Of a stretch of 64,000 bases of DNA, positions 1 to 8,160 are shown in pieces (within the stretch, counting starts at the first letter, position 1; each line of letters opens with the position of its first letter). The DNA lies in the NCBI RefSeq assembly GCF_019218265.1, contig NZ_JAHUZE010000002.1, positions 558,001-622,000 of the forward strand. Direction: 5' to 3'. Under the pieces are notes generated by a model. That model was not told the origin of the DNA and did no database searches. It saw only the letters and a list, made by a program, of their open reading frames with translations. The position numbers and the translations under genes are program-made. Origin of the DNA: Maritimibacter dapengensis. GTDB lineage: Bacteria > Pseudomonadota > Alphaproteobacteria > Rhodobacterales > Rhodobacteraceae.

Positions 1-80
1 GGCGCGAGCAGCCGTCGGGTTATACCGAACCGGTGCTTCATGCCCGCCGGCTGGAGTTGAAAGCCTTGCGCCGGGGCTGA
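1..80 (+). CDS. C-terminal end of a probable malate synthase G (partial)
   Basis: Only the last 25 codons are present, read from position 3 to the TGA at 78-80. The tail contains GYTEPVLHARRLELKA. From memory, a GYTEP-x-LH-x-RR-x-E-x-KA ending is typical of malate synthase G, which condenses glyoxylate and acetyl-CoA in the glyoxylate pathway. The fragment is too short for certainty and the rest of the gene lies outside the window. Confidence 0.42.
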   Translation, partial: REQPSGYTEPVLHARRLELKALRRG

Positions 81-90
81 CCATGTCTCG

Positions 91-106
91 GGATCGCACG
101 CGATCC
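91..106. terminator. Hairpin between convergent genes
   Basis: GGATCGC-AC-GCGATCC forms a 7-bp perfect stem between the stop of the leftmost gene and the stop of the cupin gene. There is no T-run on either side, so this is a possible terminator hairpin rather than a clear intrinsic terminator. Confidence 0.33.
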
Positions 107-115
107 GGGACGGGA

Positions 116-511
116 TCAGGCTTCGTAATCCTTGTCGGTGACATGTTCGAGCCACGTCACCGTCGAGCCGTCGACCGCTTCCTGAATCGCGATATGGGTC
201 ATCGCGGTTTCTGAGGACGCGCCGTGCCAGTGTTTCTCGCCCGCGTCGAACCAGATCACGTCGCCGGGATGGATTTCCTCGACCGGTCCGCCGTCGCGTT
301 GCACCCGCCCGCGGCCCTGCGTCACGATGAGGGTCTGACCGGCGGGGTGGGTGTGCCATGCGGTGCGCGCACCCGGTTCGAAGGTGACGAGCGCGCCGGC
401 GGCGCGGCCCGGTGCCTCGGCGGTGAAAAGCGGATCGAGGCGCACCTGTCCGGTGAACCAGTCTGCGGGGCCCGCTTTCGACGGTGTGCTTCCAGCGCGG
501 GTGATTTTCAT
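116..511 (-). CDS. Small cupin, (R)-hydroxynitrile lyase-like
   Basis: A 131-residue single-domain cupin. The metal-binding pattern is intact: H53-T-H55 and Q59 in WHTHPAGQT, and H94 in GEKHWHG. The line-up (KGPADWFTG-type start, [48 protein letters not shown]) matches what I recall of the Mn-dependent cupin hydroxynitrile lyases from Granulicella and Acidobacterium (GtHNL/AcHNL), down to the residue numbers of the metal ligands. Proteins of this family are often annotated simply as cupins, and the natural substrate in bacteria is unclear. It is divergent from the alpha/beta hydrolase to its right, with 126 bp between them. The cytosolic location is inferred from the lack of a signal peptide. 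Confidence 0.85.
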   Translation of the reverse strand: MKITRAGSTPSKAGPADWFTGQVRLDPLFTAEAPGRAAGALVTFEPGARTAWHTHPAGQTLIVTQGRGRVQRDGGPVEEIHPGDVIWFDAGEKHWHGASSETAMTHIAIQEAVDGSTVTWLEHVTDKDYEA

Positions 512-637
512 AGGCGATCCCTTTGTCGATTGCCCACTCAGCGTGACGTGGGAGGCAGAGCGAGTCTACGTGAATCTCCGGTGTTGCCGTGATGGCGCCG
601 GGGCGGCAGTCTGACCAGGCAACCGGAGGAGTGCGAG

Positions 638-1693
638 ATGTCGATACCAGTGATGACCGAGGCCCGCCGCGTCAAGAGCGCGCGGATGGAGACGCGGGTT
701 CTGTTTGCGGGGCCTGAGGACGGGGTGCCTGTCGTTTTCATCCATGGCAACCTGTCGGCGGCGACGTGGTGGGAAGAGACCATGCTACGCCTGCCGGAGG
801 GGTTCCGGGCGATCGCCCCCGATCTGCGCGCCTATGGCGAGGCCGACGACGCCGCCAAGGTCGATGCGACGCGGGGCATGAAGGATTTCTCGGACGATCT
901 CGATGCGTTGATGGAGGAACTGGGCATCGCGGGGGCGCATATGGTCGGACATTCGCTCGGCGGCGCGGTGCTGTGGCAGATGCTGGCCGATCACCCGTCG
1001 CGTGTTCTGAGCGTCACGCAGGTGTGCCCCGGTGCGCCACAGGGGTTCGGGGCCTGCGGGCCGGATGGCGGGCCGGCGTTCCCGGACAATGCCGGGTCGG
1101 GTGGGGGTGCGGTGAACCCGGACCTGATCGCGCTCATGAAAGCCGGAGACCGGGGCGACGAGACGCCCAATCATATGCGTAACGTCCTGAATGCGTTCGT
1201 CTGGAAGCCGCCCTTCGTGCCGGAGCGGATGGAGGATATTCTCACATCGGCGCTGGCCCAGCACACGGGTGATGCCGATTATCCGGGCGATGCGACGTCG
1301 TCGGACAATTGGCCGGGGGCTGCGCCGGGCAAACTCGGCCCGATCAACGCGATGGCGCCGATCTACCAGTCCGATCCGCTCGGGTTCACGAAATCCGGGG
1401 CGAACGCGCCGATCCTGTGGATACGCGGGGCCGACGATCAGGTGGTGGCGGATGGATCGCTCTTTGACATGGGGACTCTGGGAGCGGCAGGCGCGGTGCC
1501 CGGGTGGCCAGGGGCCGATGTCATGCCGCCTCAACCGATGATCTCGCAGACTGAAGCGGCGCTCACCGTTTACGAAGGGCAGGGAGGTGACGTCGAGCGG
1601 GTTGTGCTGGACGATTGCGGCCATTCGCCTTACCTCGAGAAGCCAGAGGCGTTCGACGAGGCGTTCCACGCTTTCCTCGCGCGCCACGGCTGA
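638..1693 (+). CDS. Alpha/beta hydrolase
   Basis: A 351-residue alpha/beta-hydrolase-fold protein. The nucleophile elbow is GHSLGG with Ser106, the oxyanion-region HGN motif is in VVFIHGNLSAATWW near residue 35, and the catalytic His is His329 in CGHSPYLEKPEAF, the usual ending of this family. An acid residue is probably in the WIRGADDQVV segment. At 351 residues it is longer than the usual 260-300; a Gly/Pro-rich insertion follows the nucleophile region (about residues 130-160). The ATG has a strong GGAGGA site 8 bases upstream. The substrate cannot be told from sequence. It is 19 bp ahead of the GlcG-like gene and probably co-transcribed with it. Confidence 0.88.
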   Translation: MSIPVMTEARRVKSARMETRVLFAGPEDGVPVVFIHGNLSAATWWEETMLRLPEGFRAIAPDLRAYGEADDAAKVDATRGMKDFSDDLDALMEELGIAGAHMVGHSLGGAVLWQMLADHPSRVLSVTQVCPGAPQGFGACGPDGGPAFPDNAGSGGGAVNPDLIALMKAGDRGDETPNHMRNVLNAFVWKPPFVPERMEDILTSALAQHTGDADYPGDATSSDNWPGAAPGKLGPINAMAPIYQSDPLGFTKSGANAPILWIRGADDQVVADGSLFDMGTLGAAGAVPGWPGADVMPPQPMISQTEAALTVYEGQGGDVERVVLDDCGHSPYLEKPEAFDEAFHAFLARHG

Positions 1694-1712
1694 ACCAACG
1701 GGAGGTAAGGAC

Positions 1713-2141
1713 ATGCCGGGCATTTCCCTGCGCCGCGCGCGCACGATCATTCGCAAGACCATGGACAAGGGCCGGGAGATGGGGCTGAAGCCGCTGTCGG
1801 TCGTGGTCGTGGATGCAGGCGGTCATGTGATCGCCTTCGAACGGTCGGACGGAGCGCCCGCGGGACGGTTCGACATTGCGCTGGGCAAGGCGCGGGGCTG
1901 CGTGCTCATGGGCATGACCGGGACGCAACTGCGCGACCGGGCCGAGCAGCAGGCCTATTTCGTCGGGGCCGCCGGGGCCGCGCTGGGTGACAAGCTGGTG
2001 CCGGTGCCGGGCGGTATCCTCGTCAAGGATGCCAAGGGGCGGCTTCTGGGCGCCATCGGTGTGACCGGCGACACGTCGGAGAACGATCTCGAGGCAGGCG
2101 CGGCAGGGATCGACGCGGTCGGGCTGGTCGCCGAGGGCTGA
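1713..2141 (+). CDS. GlcG/HbpS (DUF336) family protein
   Basis: A 142-residue protein of the GlcG/HbpS family, recognised by VVVVDAGGHVIAFERSDGAP early and by VPVPGGILVKDAKGRLLGAIGVTGDT near the end. Some members bind haem or cobalamin, and others sit in glycolate or diol operons with no fixed activity. The chosen ATG (1713) has GGAGG 8 bases upstream; the open frame extends further 5' but only over the end of the hydrolase gene. If the gene ending at position 80 is malate synthase, its neighbourhood recalls the glcG-glcB pairing in enterobacteria, but this is inference. Confidence 0.83.
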   Translation: MPGISLRRARTIIRKTMDKGREMGLKPLSVVVVDAGGHVIAFERSDGAPAGRFDIALGKARGCVLMGMTGTQLRDRAEQQAYFVGAAGAALGDKLVPVPGGILVKDAKGRLLGAIGVTGDTSENDLEAGAAGIDAVGLVAEG

Positions 2142-2243
2142 TGTGCGCAGATGCAGGGGCGGTCGTGCCGTGACGCGGCGCGCTGCCCCTTCTCTTGCGC
2201 GCGGGGAGCCGTTATCTTTGGCGAGACAGGCGAAAGGACCCAG

Positions 2244-3023
2244 ATGACCCGGCCCAGGATCGGCATTATCGGCAACCCGACATTGATCGGGGACCACTAC
2301 CCTGCACATGCGGGCGGCACGATGAACTCGGAAGCCGTTGCCGAGGTGTCGGGTGGATTGCCGCTTCTGATCCCTGCCGATCCGCGCCTTGTCAGCGTCG
2401 AAGAGTTGATGGAGACCTGTGACGGGTTTCTCCTGACCGGCGGACGGCCCAACGTGCACCCCGAGGAATACGGCGAGGCCCCGACCGAAGCGCATGGCGA
2501 TTTCGATCGGAACCGGGATGCGATCACGCTCCCGCTGGTGCGGGCCTGCGTCGAAACCGGTCAGCCGTTCCTTGGCGTCTGCCGGGGCTTTCAGGAGGTG
2601 AACGTCGCGATGGGTGGCACGCTCTACCCAGAAATTCGCGACCTGCCGGGGCGAATGAACCACAGGATGCCGCCCGACGGCACGCTGGACGAGAAATTCG
2701 CGATCCGCCACGCGGTGAGGTTCACCGAGGGTGGCGTGTTTCACCGGCTTATGGGATCGGCCAGCGTGATGACCAATACGCTGCACGGGCAGGGGATCAA
2801 GACGGCGGGCAGCCGGATTCTGATCGACGGCCATGCCGATGACGGCACGCCGGAGGCGCTTTACGTGCGTGGCGCGCCGGGGTTCACGCTCGCCGTGCAA
2901 TGGCATCCGGAATATCGCGCGGCGACCGACCCGGTGTCGCGCCCGCTGTTCTCGGCATTCGGCGAAGCGGCGCGCGCCTGGGCGGATGGCAAGCGTCCGC
3001 AGCCTGTGCGCGAGGCGGTCTGA
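2244..3023 (+). CDS. Gamma-glutamyl-gamma-aminobutyrate hydrolase-like class I amidotransferase
   Basis: A 259-residue class I glutamine amidotransferase-like hydrolase of the PuuD/peptidase C26 group. The nucleophile is Cys113 in GVCRGFQE, and the His-Glu pair is His221/Glu223 in WHPEY. The LLTGG loop around residue 65 and the MNH-x-x-x-P-D stretch are also typical. In PuuD the enzyme splits gamma-glutamyl-GABA in putrescine breakdown; here no other puu gene is adjacent, so the true gamma-glutamyl substrate is unknown. The start at 2244 follows an AAAGGA site and gives the family's usual N-terminus (RPRIGIIGNP). Two palindromes lie between its stop and the convergent RTX gene. Confidence 0.85.
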   Translation: MTRPRIGIIGNPTLIGDHYPAHAGGTMNSEAVAEVSGGLPLLIPADPRLVSVEELMETCDGFLLTGGRPNVHPEEYGEAPTEAHGDFDRNRDAITLPLVRACVETGQPFLGVCRGFQEVNVAMGGTLYPEIRDLPGRMNHRMPPDGTLDEKFAIRHAVRFTEGGVFHRLMGSASVMTNTLHGQGIKTAGSRILIDGHADDGTPEALYVRGAPGFTLAVQWHPEYRAATDPVSRPLFSAFGEAARAWADGKRPQPVREAV

Positions 3024-3072
3024 ACGCGGGCGTTCTGCGCAAAACGCCGGTCCAATCGTTAACGGCGCAATT

Positions 3073-3088
3073 CTTCTGACGTCAGAAG
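3073..3088. repeat. 16-bp perfect palindrome
   Basis: CTTCTGACGTCAGAAG is a perfect 16-bp palindrome without a loop, 50 bp after the amidotransferase stop and in the gap between two convergent genes. It could cruciform or bind a dimeric protein; no T-run follows closely. Confidence 0.6.
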
Positions 3089-3128
3089 TGTATGTTTTCC
3101 AATGTCTTATGCGGCGAAAGTGATTCCG

Positions 3129-3150
3129 GGATTCTAGAATTCTAGAATCC
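3129..3150. repeat. 22-bp perfect palindrome built of TTCTAGAA units
   Basis: A perfect 22-bp palindrome flanked by a third imperfect copy of the same unit: TTCTAGAA, TTCTAGAA, then TCCTAGAG. Each unit has the tetramer CTAG at its centre, so CTAG occurs three times in about 20 bp, although this tetramer is rare in most proteobacterial genomes. It lies between two convergent stops. Confidence 0.7.
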
Positions 3151-3166
3151 TAGAGTCGATCTGCGG

Positions 3167-5614
3167 TCAGGCCGAAATCAGCCGGGCCTCGAATTGCCGG
3201 AGCACGCGCCGGGCGGTGTCGCCGTAATGGTTCGGGTCGGCGCGCAGTTCGGGAAACAGGCCGAACAATTCCTCACGGGCGCGCGGGTCGATGGCGGTCA
3301 GACCTTCGGCCCCGGGATGGAAGCTCTCCGACAATGCGCCGTTGGCCCAGACCACTTCATGCTGGTCGAAGAGGATATGGTAATACGTGACCTGCGGCAC
3401 CTCGATCTGGCGGATCATGTGACCGTCGCACAGATGTTTCGCCGGGACGATCACCTCGGGCGCGTCGAAATACAGGTTCGCCATGCCCGAGGCGTAGAGC
3501 ATCCTGTGTTGGGGCGAGACGAACAGGGGGCTGTCGTTTCCGAACGCGCCCTTGGCGAAGCGGATCGGGGCGATCTTGCCGGTGCCCGGCACCGTGCGTT
3601 TGCCGATCCAGCGGACCGGGCAGGGGCCGTTGTCGCGGGTCAGGACGAAATCGCCGGGGCGCAGGTCCTGGATCGGGCGCTCGCCATGAGGGGTCGCGAT
3701 CCGGGTGTTGTGGGTGAAGCAGATGATGACGTTCTCGATGTTCGAGAAGCTCACGGTCGTTCCGTCCGATAGCGTGGCGGTGCCGCTTTCCGCGTCGGAA
3801 TAGCTGATCGTGCCCCAGTCGATCAGACCTGCGAAGTCGAGCGTATCGCCGCCGCCGTCTTCGTCGGTTTCGCTGCCGATGATGGTGATGACGGATCCTG
3901 AGCCGCCCAGGGCTTCGGCAGGGTCGAGGATGAATGTGTCATCGCCTTCGCCGCCGGTCGCGGTGTCGTCCGCGCCGAGATAGAAGATGTCGTCGCCCGC
4001 GCCGCCGTAGAGCGTATCCGCCCCCGCGCCGCCGGTCAGAATGTCGTCGCCGCCTTCGCCGTAGATCACGTCATCGCCGGCGCCGCCGTCGATCGTGTCG
4101 TTGCCGTCGTCGAGCGCCGCGGGGATCGTGTCGAATTCCACGTCGGTGATCGTGACCGCGTGGGTGCCCGAGAGGTTGTTGTAGTAGATGATTTCGACGG
4201 AATGCACTGGCCCGGCGATCTCCACGAGGAGTGAGCCGTTTAGCTCGTCGGGGTCGTCGAGCGCGCCCCCGGCCGTGACGGTGTTGCCGGACACGGTGTC
4301 GTCTCCGCCTGCGGTAAGCGTGACGGTGACAGGGTTTCCGTCGGCGTCGTAGGCGTTCACGGTCACGACGTCGATGTGGTTGCCCGCTGCGCTGTCGATG
4401 TCGTTGATGCGGAACGACACGTTCTCGACTTCGTCGGTCATGCCGCCCCCGGTGGCGGGGTCGAAGTCGATGGTCACCGTCGCGGTGTCGGCGTCCCCGT
4501 TGCCATACAGATAGGCGGCAGAGTTGGGGTCGAAGGTCTCGCCGCCGGCCACGTATTGCGGGTTGTTGGTGTCGACTTCGAATTGCGGCGCGTTGTTGCC
4601 GTCATTGGTGAAGGACACGCCGACATTCATCGTGCCGGTGTTCTGGGTGAAACCGCCGGTCATGGGGTCGCCGTCGGAGCCCTGAAGCGACCAGTTCAAA
4701 TCCTCGGAGGTTGCGGTCGCGGCGCCGCCGTCGTCGCCGTAAATCGTGTCGGCCCCGTCTTCGCCGTAGATCTCGTCGTCATCCGCGCCGCCATAGATCG
4801 TGTCGTCGCCGTCACCGCCATGGATTTCGTCGTCCCCGGCGAGACCGTAGACGAGGTCCTGGTTCCCGGAAGGGCCAGTGCCGTCGGCGTTGTCGATACG
4901 GTCGCCTTCGAGGTCGCCGGTGTAGCTGTCGTCAATGACGTCAGCGCCATCGGTGCCGGCGATGATCCCATCGGAGACGGTCGGTTCACCGGCTGCGTTG
5001 AAGTTGAAATCCGTCGTGCCGGAGGGGTCGGCGGTTCCGAAATCGTAGTTCTCGTAATTCGACATGGTCGTGGCATTGCCCGACCCGGCGAGTATGTAGT
5101 CATTGCCGGCGCCATCGGTGATCCCGGCCTGGGCCACCTGGCTGTAGCCGGTCGTCCAGTTGATGTCCTCGTAGATAAATTCGACGTTGTAGCCGCCGCT
5201 TCCGGTGTTCGTGATGACGACCTGGAACGAGTTCGCGCCGGAGCCGTTATACGGTTCGACACTGTCCCAGGTGATGGTGACGGTGCCTGCGGTCGGGTCG
5301 AGATCCCAGTAGATCTCGCCGCCGTCGTTGATGTTCACGTCGCCCCAGAACGGCGCGATTGTAGGTGTCGTCTCGTTGGCGAGATTGCCGGTCTGGTAGT
5401 CCGTGTTCGCCGCCCCGAACGAGATGTTGCCGTTCGAGTTGACGTAGAGCGATGTGTAGTTGGTGCCGAAGAAATCCAGCCCGCCGCCGAAGACGGATGT
5501 GATATCGACTTCGACCGAGCCGTCGTCGTTGTTGCCCGCAACCTTGGGCGTGCTGGAAAAGACGTTCTCGCCGTAGCCCGCAGGCCCGCCGAGGCCTGAA
5601 TTCATCGTGGCCAT
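3167..5614 (-). CDS. NIDO-RTX-Hint exoprotein (hemolysin-type calcium-binding)
   Basis: An 815-residue protein with no Sec signal, probably exported by a type I system. Residues about 1-195 look like a nidogen-type (NIDO) domain (FFGTNYTSLYVNSNGNISFG, PFWGDVNI). Acidic glycine-rich RTX nonapeptides (GGDGDDTIYGG type) follow at about 240-300, a beta-rich segment at 300-500, and a second RTX block at about 503-570. From Cys632 (CFTHNTRIATPHGERPIQDL) to the end is a Hint_2 domain, the intein/Hedgehog-like fold. Ca2+ would fold the RTX parts outside the cell. No secretion genes are in the window. Hint_2 at the C-terminus is common in roseobacter RTX proteins, but its processing activity is unproven. 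Confidence 0.88.
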   Translation of the reverse strand: MATMNSGLGGPAGYGENVFSSTPKVAGNNDDGSVEVDITSVFGGGLDFFGTNYTSLYVNSNGNISFGAANTDYQTGNLANETTPTIAPFWGDVNINDGGEIYWDLDPTAGTVTITWDSVEPYNGSGANSFQVVITNTGSGGYNVEFIYEDINWTTGYSQVAQAGITDGAGNDYILAGSGNATTMSNYENYDFGTADPSGTTDFNFNAAGEPTVSDGIIAGTDGADVIDDSYTGDLEGDRIDNADGTGPSGNQDLVYGLAGDDEIHGGDGDDTIYGGADDDEIYGEDGADTIYGDDGGAATATSEDLNWSLQGSDGDPMTGGFTQNTGTMNVGVSFTNDGNNAPQFEVDTNNPQYVAGGETFDPNSAAYLYGNGDADTATVTIDFDPATGGGMTDEVENVSFRINDIDSAAGNHIDVVTVNAYDADGNPVTVTLTAGGDDTVSGNTVTAGGALDDPDELNGSLLVEIAGPVHSVEIIYYNNLSGTHAVTITDVEFDTIPAALDDGNDTIDGGAGDDVIYGEGGDDILTGGAGADTLYGGAGDDIFYLGADDTATGGEGDDTFILDPAEALGGSGSVITIIGSETDEDGGGDTLDFAGLIDWGTISYSDAESGTATLSDGTTVSFSNIENVIICFTHNTRIATPHGERPIQDLRPGDFVLTRDNGPCPVRWIGKRTVPGTGKIAPIRFAKGAFGNDSPLFVSPQHRMLYASGMANLYFDAPEVIVPAKHLCDGHMIRQIEVPQVTYYHILFDQHEVVWANGALSESFHPGAEGLTAIDPRAREELFGLFPELRADPNHYGDTARRVLRQFEARLISA

Positions 5615-5621
5615 ATGAACA

Positions 5622-5657
5622 CCTCACGTTTCAGGTCGGCGACCGGACGACGTGAGG
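5622..5657 (-). promoter_or_regulatory. Leader hairpin covering the RBS of the RTX/Hint gene
   Basis: On the minus strand an 8-nt arm CCTCACGT pairs perfectly with ACGTGAGG, which contains the GAGG ribosome binding site 8 bases before the ATG. A short GGTC/GACC helix is nested in the 20-nt loop. The fold would hide the ribosome binding site. This is read by eye, with no energy calculation. Confidence 0.45.
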
Positions 5658-5860
5658 CAGGGCGTGGCACAACCCGGACGGCAGGGTCGCAGATGCGACT
5701 CCTGATCCGACTCCGGGCGGTATGAACCGTGATAAGCAAAATCTGCACTGCCTCGAACGCGCCGGGTTGTCCCGATCATTGTTCCAACCGCCCGGTTGGT
5801 CCGGGCTGGTGAGGCGAGTCTAGCGCGGTGATTCGGTAAAAGCGAGACTTATCTGGTGGT
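5658..5860. other. Upstream gap of the RTX gene
   Basis: No gene is visible between the RTX gene start and the terminator of the molybdenum hydroxylase operon. The stretch should hold the RTX promoter; I see no convincing -35/-10 pair. A short hairpin, CCAACC-GCCC-GGTTGG, lies at 5784-5799. Confidence 0.5.
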
Positions 5861-5896
5861 CAAAAAACGAAAAAGCCCTACCCGTTGGGGTAGGGC
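5861..5896 (-). terminator. Rho-independent terminator of the molybdenum hydroxylase operon
   Basis: On the minus strand GCCCTACCC and GGGTAGGGC (5888-5896 and 5875-5883) form a 9-bp perfect stem with a 4-nt loop, followed directly by TTTTTCGTTTTTT (5874-5861). It lies 42 bp after the stop of the large subunit gene. Confidence 0.9.
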
Positions 5897-5938
5897 CCAG
5901 GGCGTTTTTCATGCTCGAGACCGGCCTGGCGGCCCGGA

Positions 5939-8158
5939 TCAGGCGACGAAGGAGGCGGTTTTGCGCAAGGGAAGTTCCCGGATGCGTTCGCCGGTCAGAT
6001 CGAAGATCGCGTTGGCAAGTGCCGGGGCCGCGGGCGGAGTGCCGGGTTCGCCGACGCCGCCGATATGGCCACCGAGCGACAGGGCCGTCACCTCGAATTC
6101 GGGCGTGTTCGACATGCGCAGCGCGTCGTAGTCGTAGAAGTTTCCTTCCACGACGCCGCCGTTCTCGAAAGTGATTTCCCCGTGGATCGCGGCGGAAAGG
6201 CCGTAGATCGCACCACCGATGAGCTGGGCTTCGACATTGCCCGGGTCCACGACCGTGCCGAGATCGGCAGCGATCCAGACCTTGTCGATGGAAATCTCGC
6301 CGTTGCGGTCGGACACTTCGACGATCTCGGCCACGGGCGTTCCGAAGGAATAGGTCACGGCGAGGCCGCGTCCTTTGCCCTCGGGCGTCTCGCCGGTCCA
6401 GTTGGCCATTTCTGCTACGGTTTTCAGCACCTGTGCGGTCGGCTCATGCTCGCCCTCGATATGGGCGAGGCGGAAGGCCAGCGGGTCTTGTCCGGTCTTG
6501 TGCGCCAGCTCGTCCACGAAGCTTTCCCAGAAGAACGCGTTCATCGAATGGCCGACCGAGCGCCAGAACCCGATCCGGGGCGTCCGTTCCGGCACATGGC
6601 CGGTCACGAGCGCGTTCTGGATCGCGTATGGCTGATCCGCGCAGCCTTCGGTGATGAGCGCGTCGGCAGAGGCCATGTCGCGGCCCGTAAACGCCTTGAG
6701 CGAGGCGCGCATGACGCTGGCGGAGGAGAACTGACCCCGGAAGTTGTCGATCTTGCCGTCGGTCAGGCCCGCGCGGAGCCGTGCCACTGCGCCAGGGCGG
6801 TAATAGTCGTGGCGCATGTCCTCTTCGCGCGACCAGGTGACGTTGACCGGGGTTCCGGGCATCTCCTTGGCCACGGCAGCCGCCTGCAAAGCGAAGTCGT
6901 TGAAGCCGCGTCGCCCGAAGCTGCCGCCCATGATCGTTGTATGGATGGTCACGTTTTCGGGTTTCAGCCCGACAACCTTGGCCGCCTGTTTCTGCGTGAT
7001 GATCGGCCCTTGCACACCCGCCCACATCTCGAGCTTGTCGCCGGTGAAGAGCGCGGTGGCATTCATCGGCTCCATCGGGGCGTGGGAGAGGAAGGGGGCG
7101 CGGTATTCGGCTTCGAGGTCGTCGTCGCCCGGTCTCACCTCGCCTGCTTCGCGCGACGTGATGTTGGGGTCGAGGTCGAAGGCGGCCTCGATGTCGGCGA
7201 AAATTTCGTCCGTAGTGGCGCCGTGGTCCACAGGGCTCCATTCGAAGTTGATCGCTTCGGCAGCCTGCATCGCGAGCCATGTGTTACTCGCAATGACGGC
7301 CACGCCGCCGCCGATGTCGACGACCTTCTCGACCCCCGGCATGCCTTCGGCTTCGGAGGCGTCGAAGGAAACCATGTCGCCCTCGATCCACGGGTTCATC
7401 TTCACGGTGGCGAATTTCATGCCGTCCATCCGCGTGTCGATGGCGAAGGGCGCGGTGCCGGTCGCCTTGGCGGGCTGGTCGAGCTTGGCGAGCGTTTTGC
7501 CAATGAGGGTCCAGTCCTCCGGGTCCTTGAGCGGCGGGTTCTCGGGCGGCGCGACCTTGGCCGCGTCCGAGGCAAGCTCGGCATATGTGAGCGTCGTGCC
7601 GTCGGTCGCGACGATCGCCCCGTTCTCGGCTTTAAGCTGGTCGCGGCCCACGCCAAGGCGTTCGGCGGCGGCGTCGATCAGCATTTCGCGGGCGGCGGCA
7701 CCGGAGAGACGCATTTTCTCATAGGCGTCGAAGGTCGAGGACGAGCCCCCCGTGACCTGCATCCCCATGAGCCGTGTCATGCCTGCCATGACGGTCGAGA
7801 CCATGCCGGAGGGTTCCTCGGCGTGATAGTCGCGCGGTGTCATCATCTTGGTGGTGGCATAGGCCGGGGCAGGCGGGCCGTGTTCGACGCGCACCTGGTC
7901 GAGCGGCACTTCCAGTTCCTCGGCAACGAGTGCGGCGAGCGTGGTCTGCACGCCCTGACCCATTTCGGCGCGCGGCACGATGATGGTCACGCCGCTTTCG
8001 TCGATGACGACATAGGAGTTGAGGGTCGCGCCCTCGGTCGGGGCGAGCGGGTTTTCGGGGTCGCGCGTGATGACGTAAGCGCCGACGGCCACGCCGCCGG
8101 TCACGGCGACAGCACCGACGAGGAAGGCGCGGCGGGTGATTTTTCCGAGCTTGCTCAT
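5939..8158 (-). CDS. Xanthine dehydrogenase-family molybdopterin-binding large subunit (IorB-like)
   Basis: A 739-residue large subunit of the molybdenum hydroxylases, closest in style to isoquinoline 1-oxidoreductase beta and periplasmic aldehyde oxidases. The N-terminus TRRAFLVGAVAVTGGVAVGA is a twin-arginine signal, so the enzyme should be exported folded with its cofactor. Typical cofactor motifs include PRAEMGQGVQTTLAALVAEE, MGGSFGRRGF and GVGEPGTPPAAPALANAI near the end; the last contains the Glu expected in the active site. Start 8158 is 2 bp after the stop of the Fe-S subunit. There is no FAD subunit gene nearby, as in the iorAB type where electrons go to a cytochrome or other external acceptor. 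The substrate (N-heterocycle or aldehyde) is undecided. Confidence 0.88.
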   Translation of the reverse strand: MSKLGKITRRAFLVGAVAVTGGVAVGAYVITRDPENPLAPTEGATLNSYVVIDESGVTIIVPRAEMGQGVQTTLAALVAEELEVPLDQVRVEHGPPAPAYATTKMMTPRDYHAEEPSGMVSTVMAGMTRLMGMQVTGGSSSTFDAYEKMRLSGAAAREMLIDAAAERLGVGRDQLKAENGAIVATDGTTLTYAELASDAAKVAPPENPPLKDPEDWTLIGKTLAKLDQPAKATGTAPFAIDTRMDGMKFATVKMNPWIEGDMVSFDASEAEGMPGVEKVVDIGGGVAVIASNTWLAMQAAEAINFEWSPVDHGATTDEIFADIEAAFDLDPNITSREAGEVRPGDDDLEAEYRAPFLSHAPMEPMNATALFTGDKLEMWAGVQGPIITQKQAAKVVGLKPENVTIHTTIMGGSFGRRGFNDFALQAAAVAKEMPGTPVNVTWSREEDMRHDYYRPGAVARLRAGLTDGKIDNFRGQFSSASVMRASLKAFTGRDMASADALITEGCADQPYAIQNALVTGHVPERTPRIGFWRSVGHSMNAFFWESFVDELAHKTGQDPLAFRLAHIEGEHEPTAQVLKTVAEMANWTGETPEGKGRGLAVTYSFGTPVAEIVEVSDRNGEISIDKVWIAADLGTVVDPGNVEAQLIGGAIYGLSAAIHGEITFENGGVVEGNFYDYDALRMSNTPEFEVTALSLGGHIGGVGEPGTPPAAPALANAIFDLTGERIRELPLRKTASFVA

Positions 8159-8160
8159 GA

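Noticed and set aside
3131-3150. TTCTAGAA tandem as a heat-shock element
   Set aside because: That is a eukaryotic element; it lies after two convergent stops, not before a gene.
4376-5599. Long open frame opposite the RTX gene
   Set aside because: It mirrors the codon bias of the real gene (GC-rich third positions), has no recognisable domain and no ribosome site.
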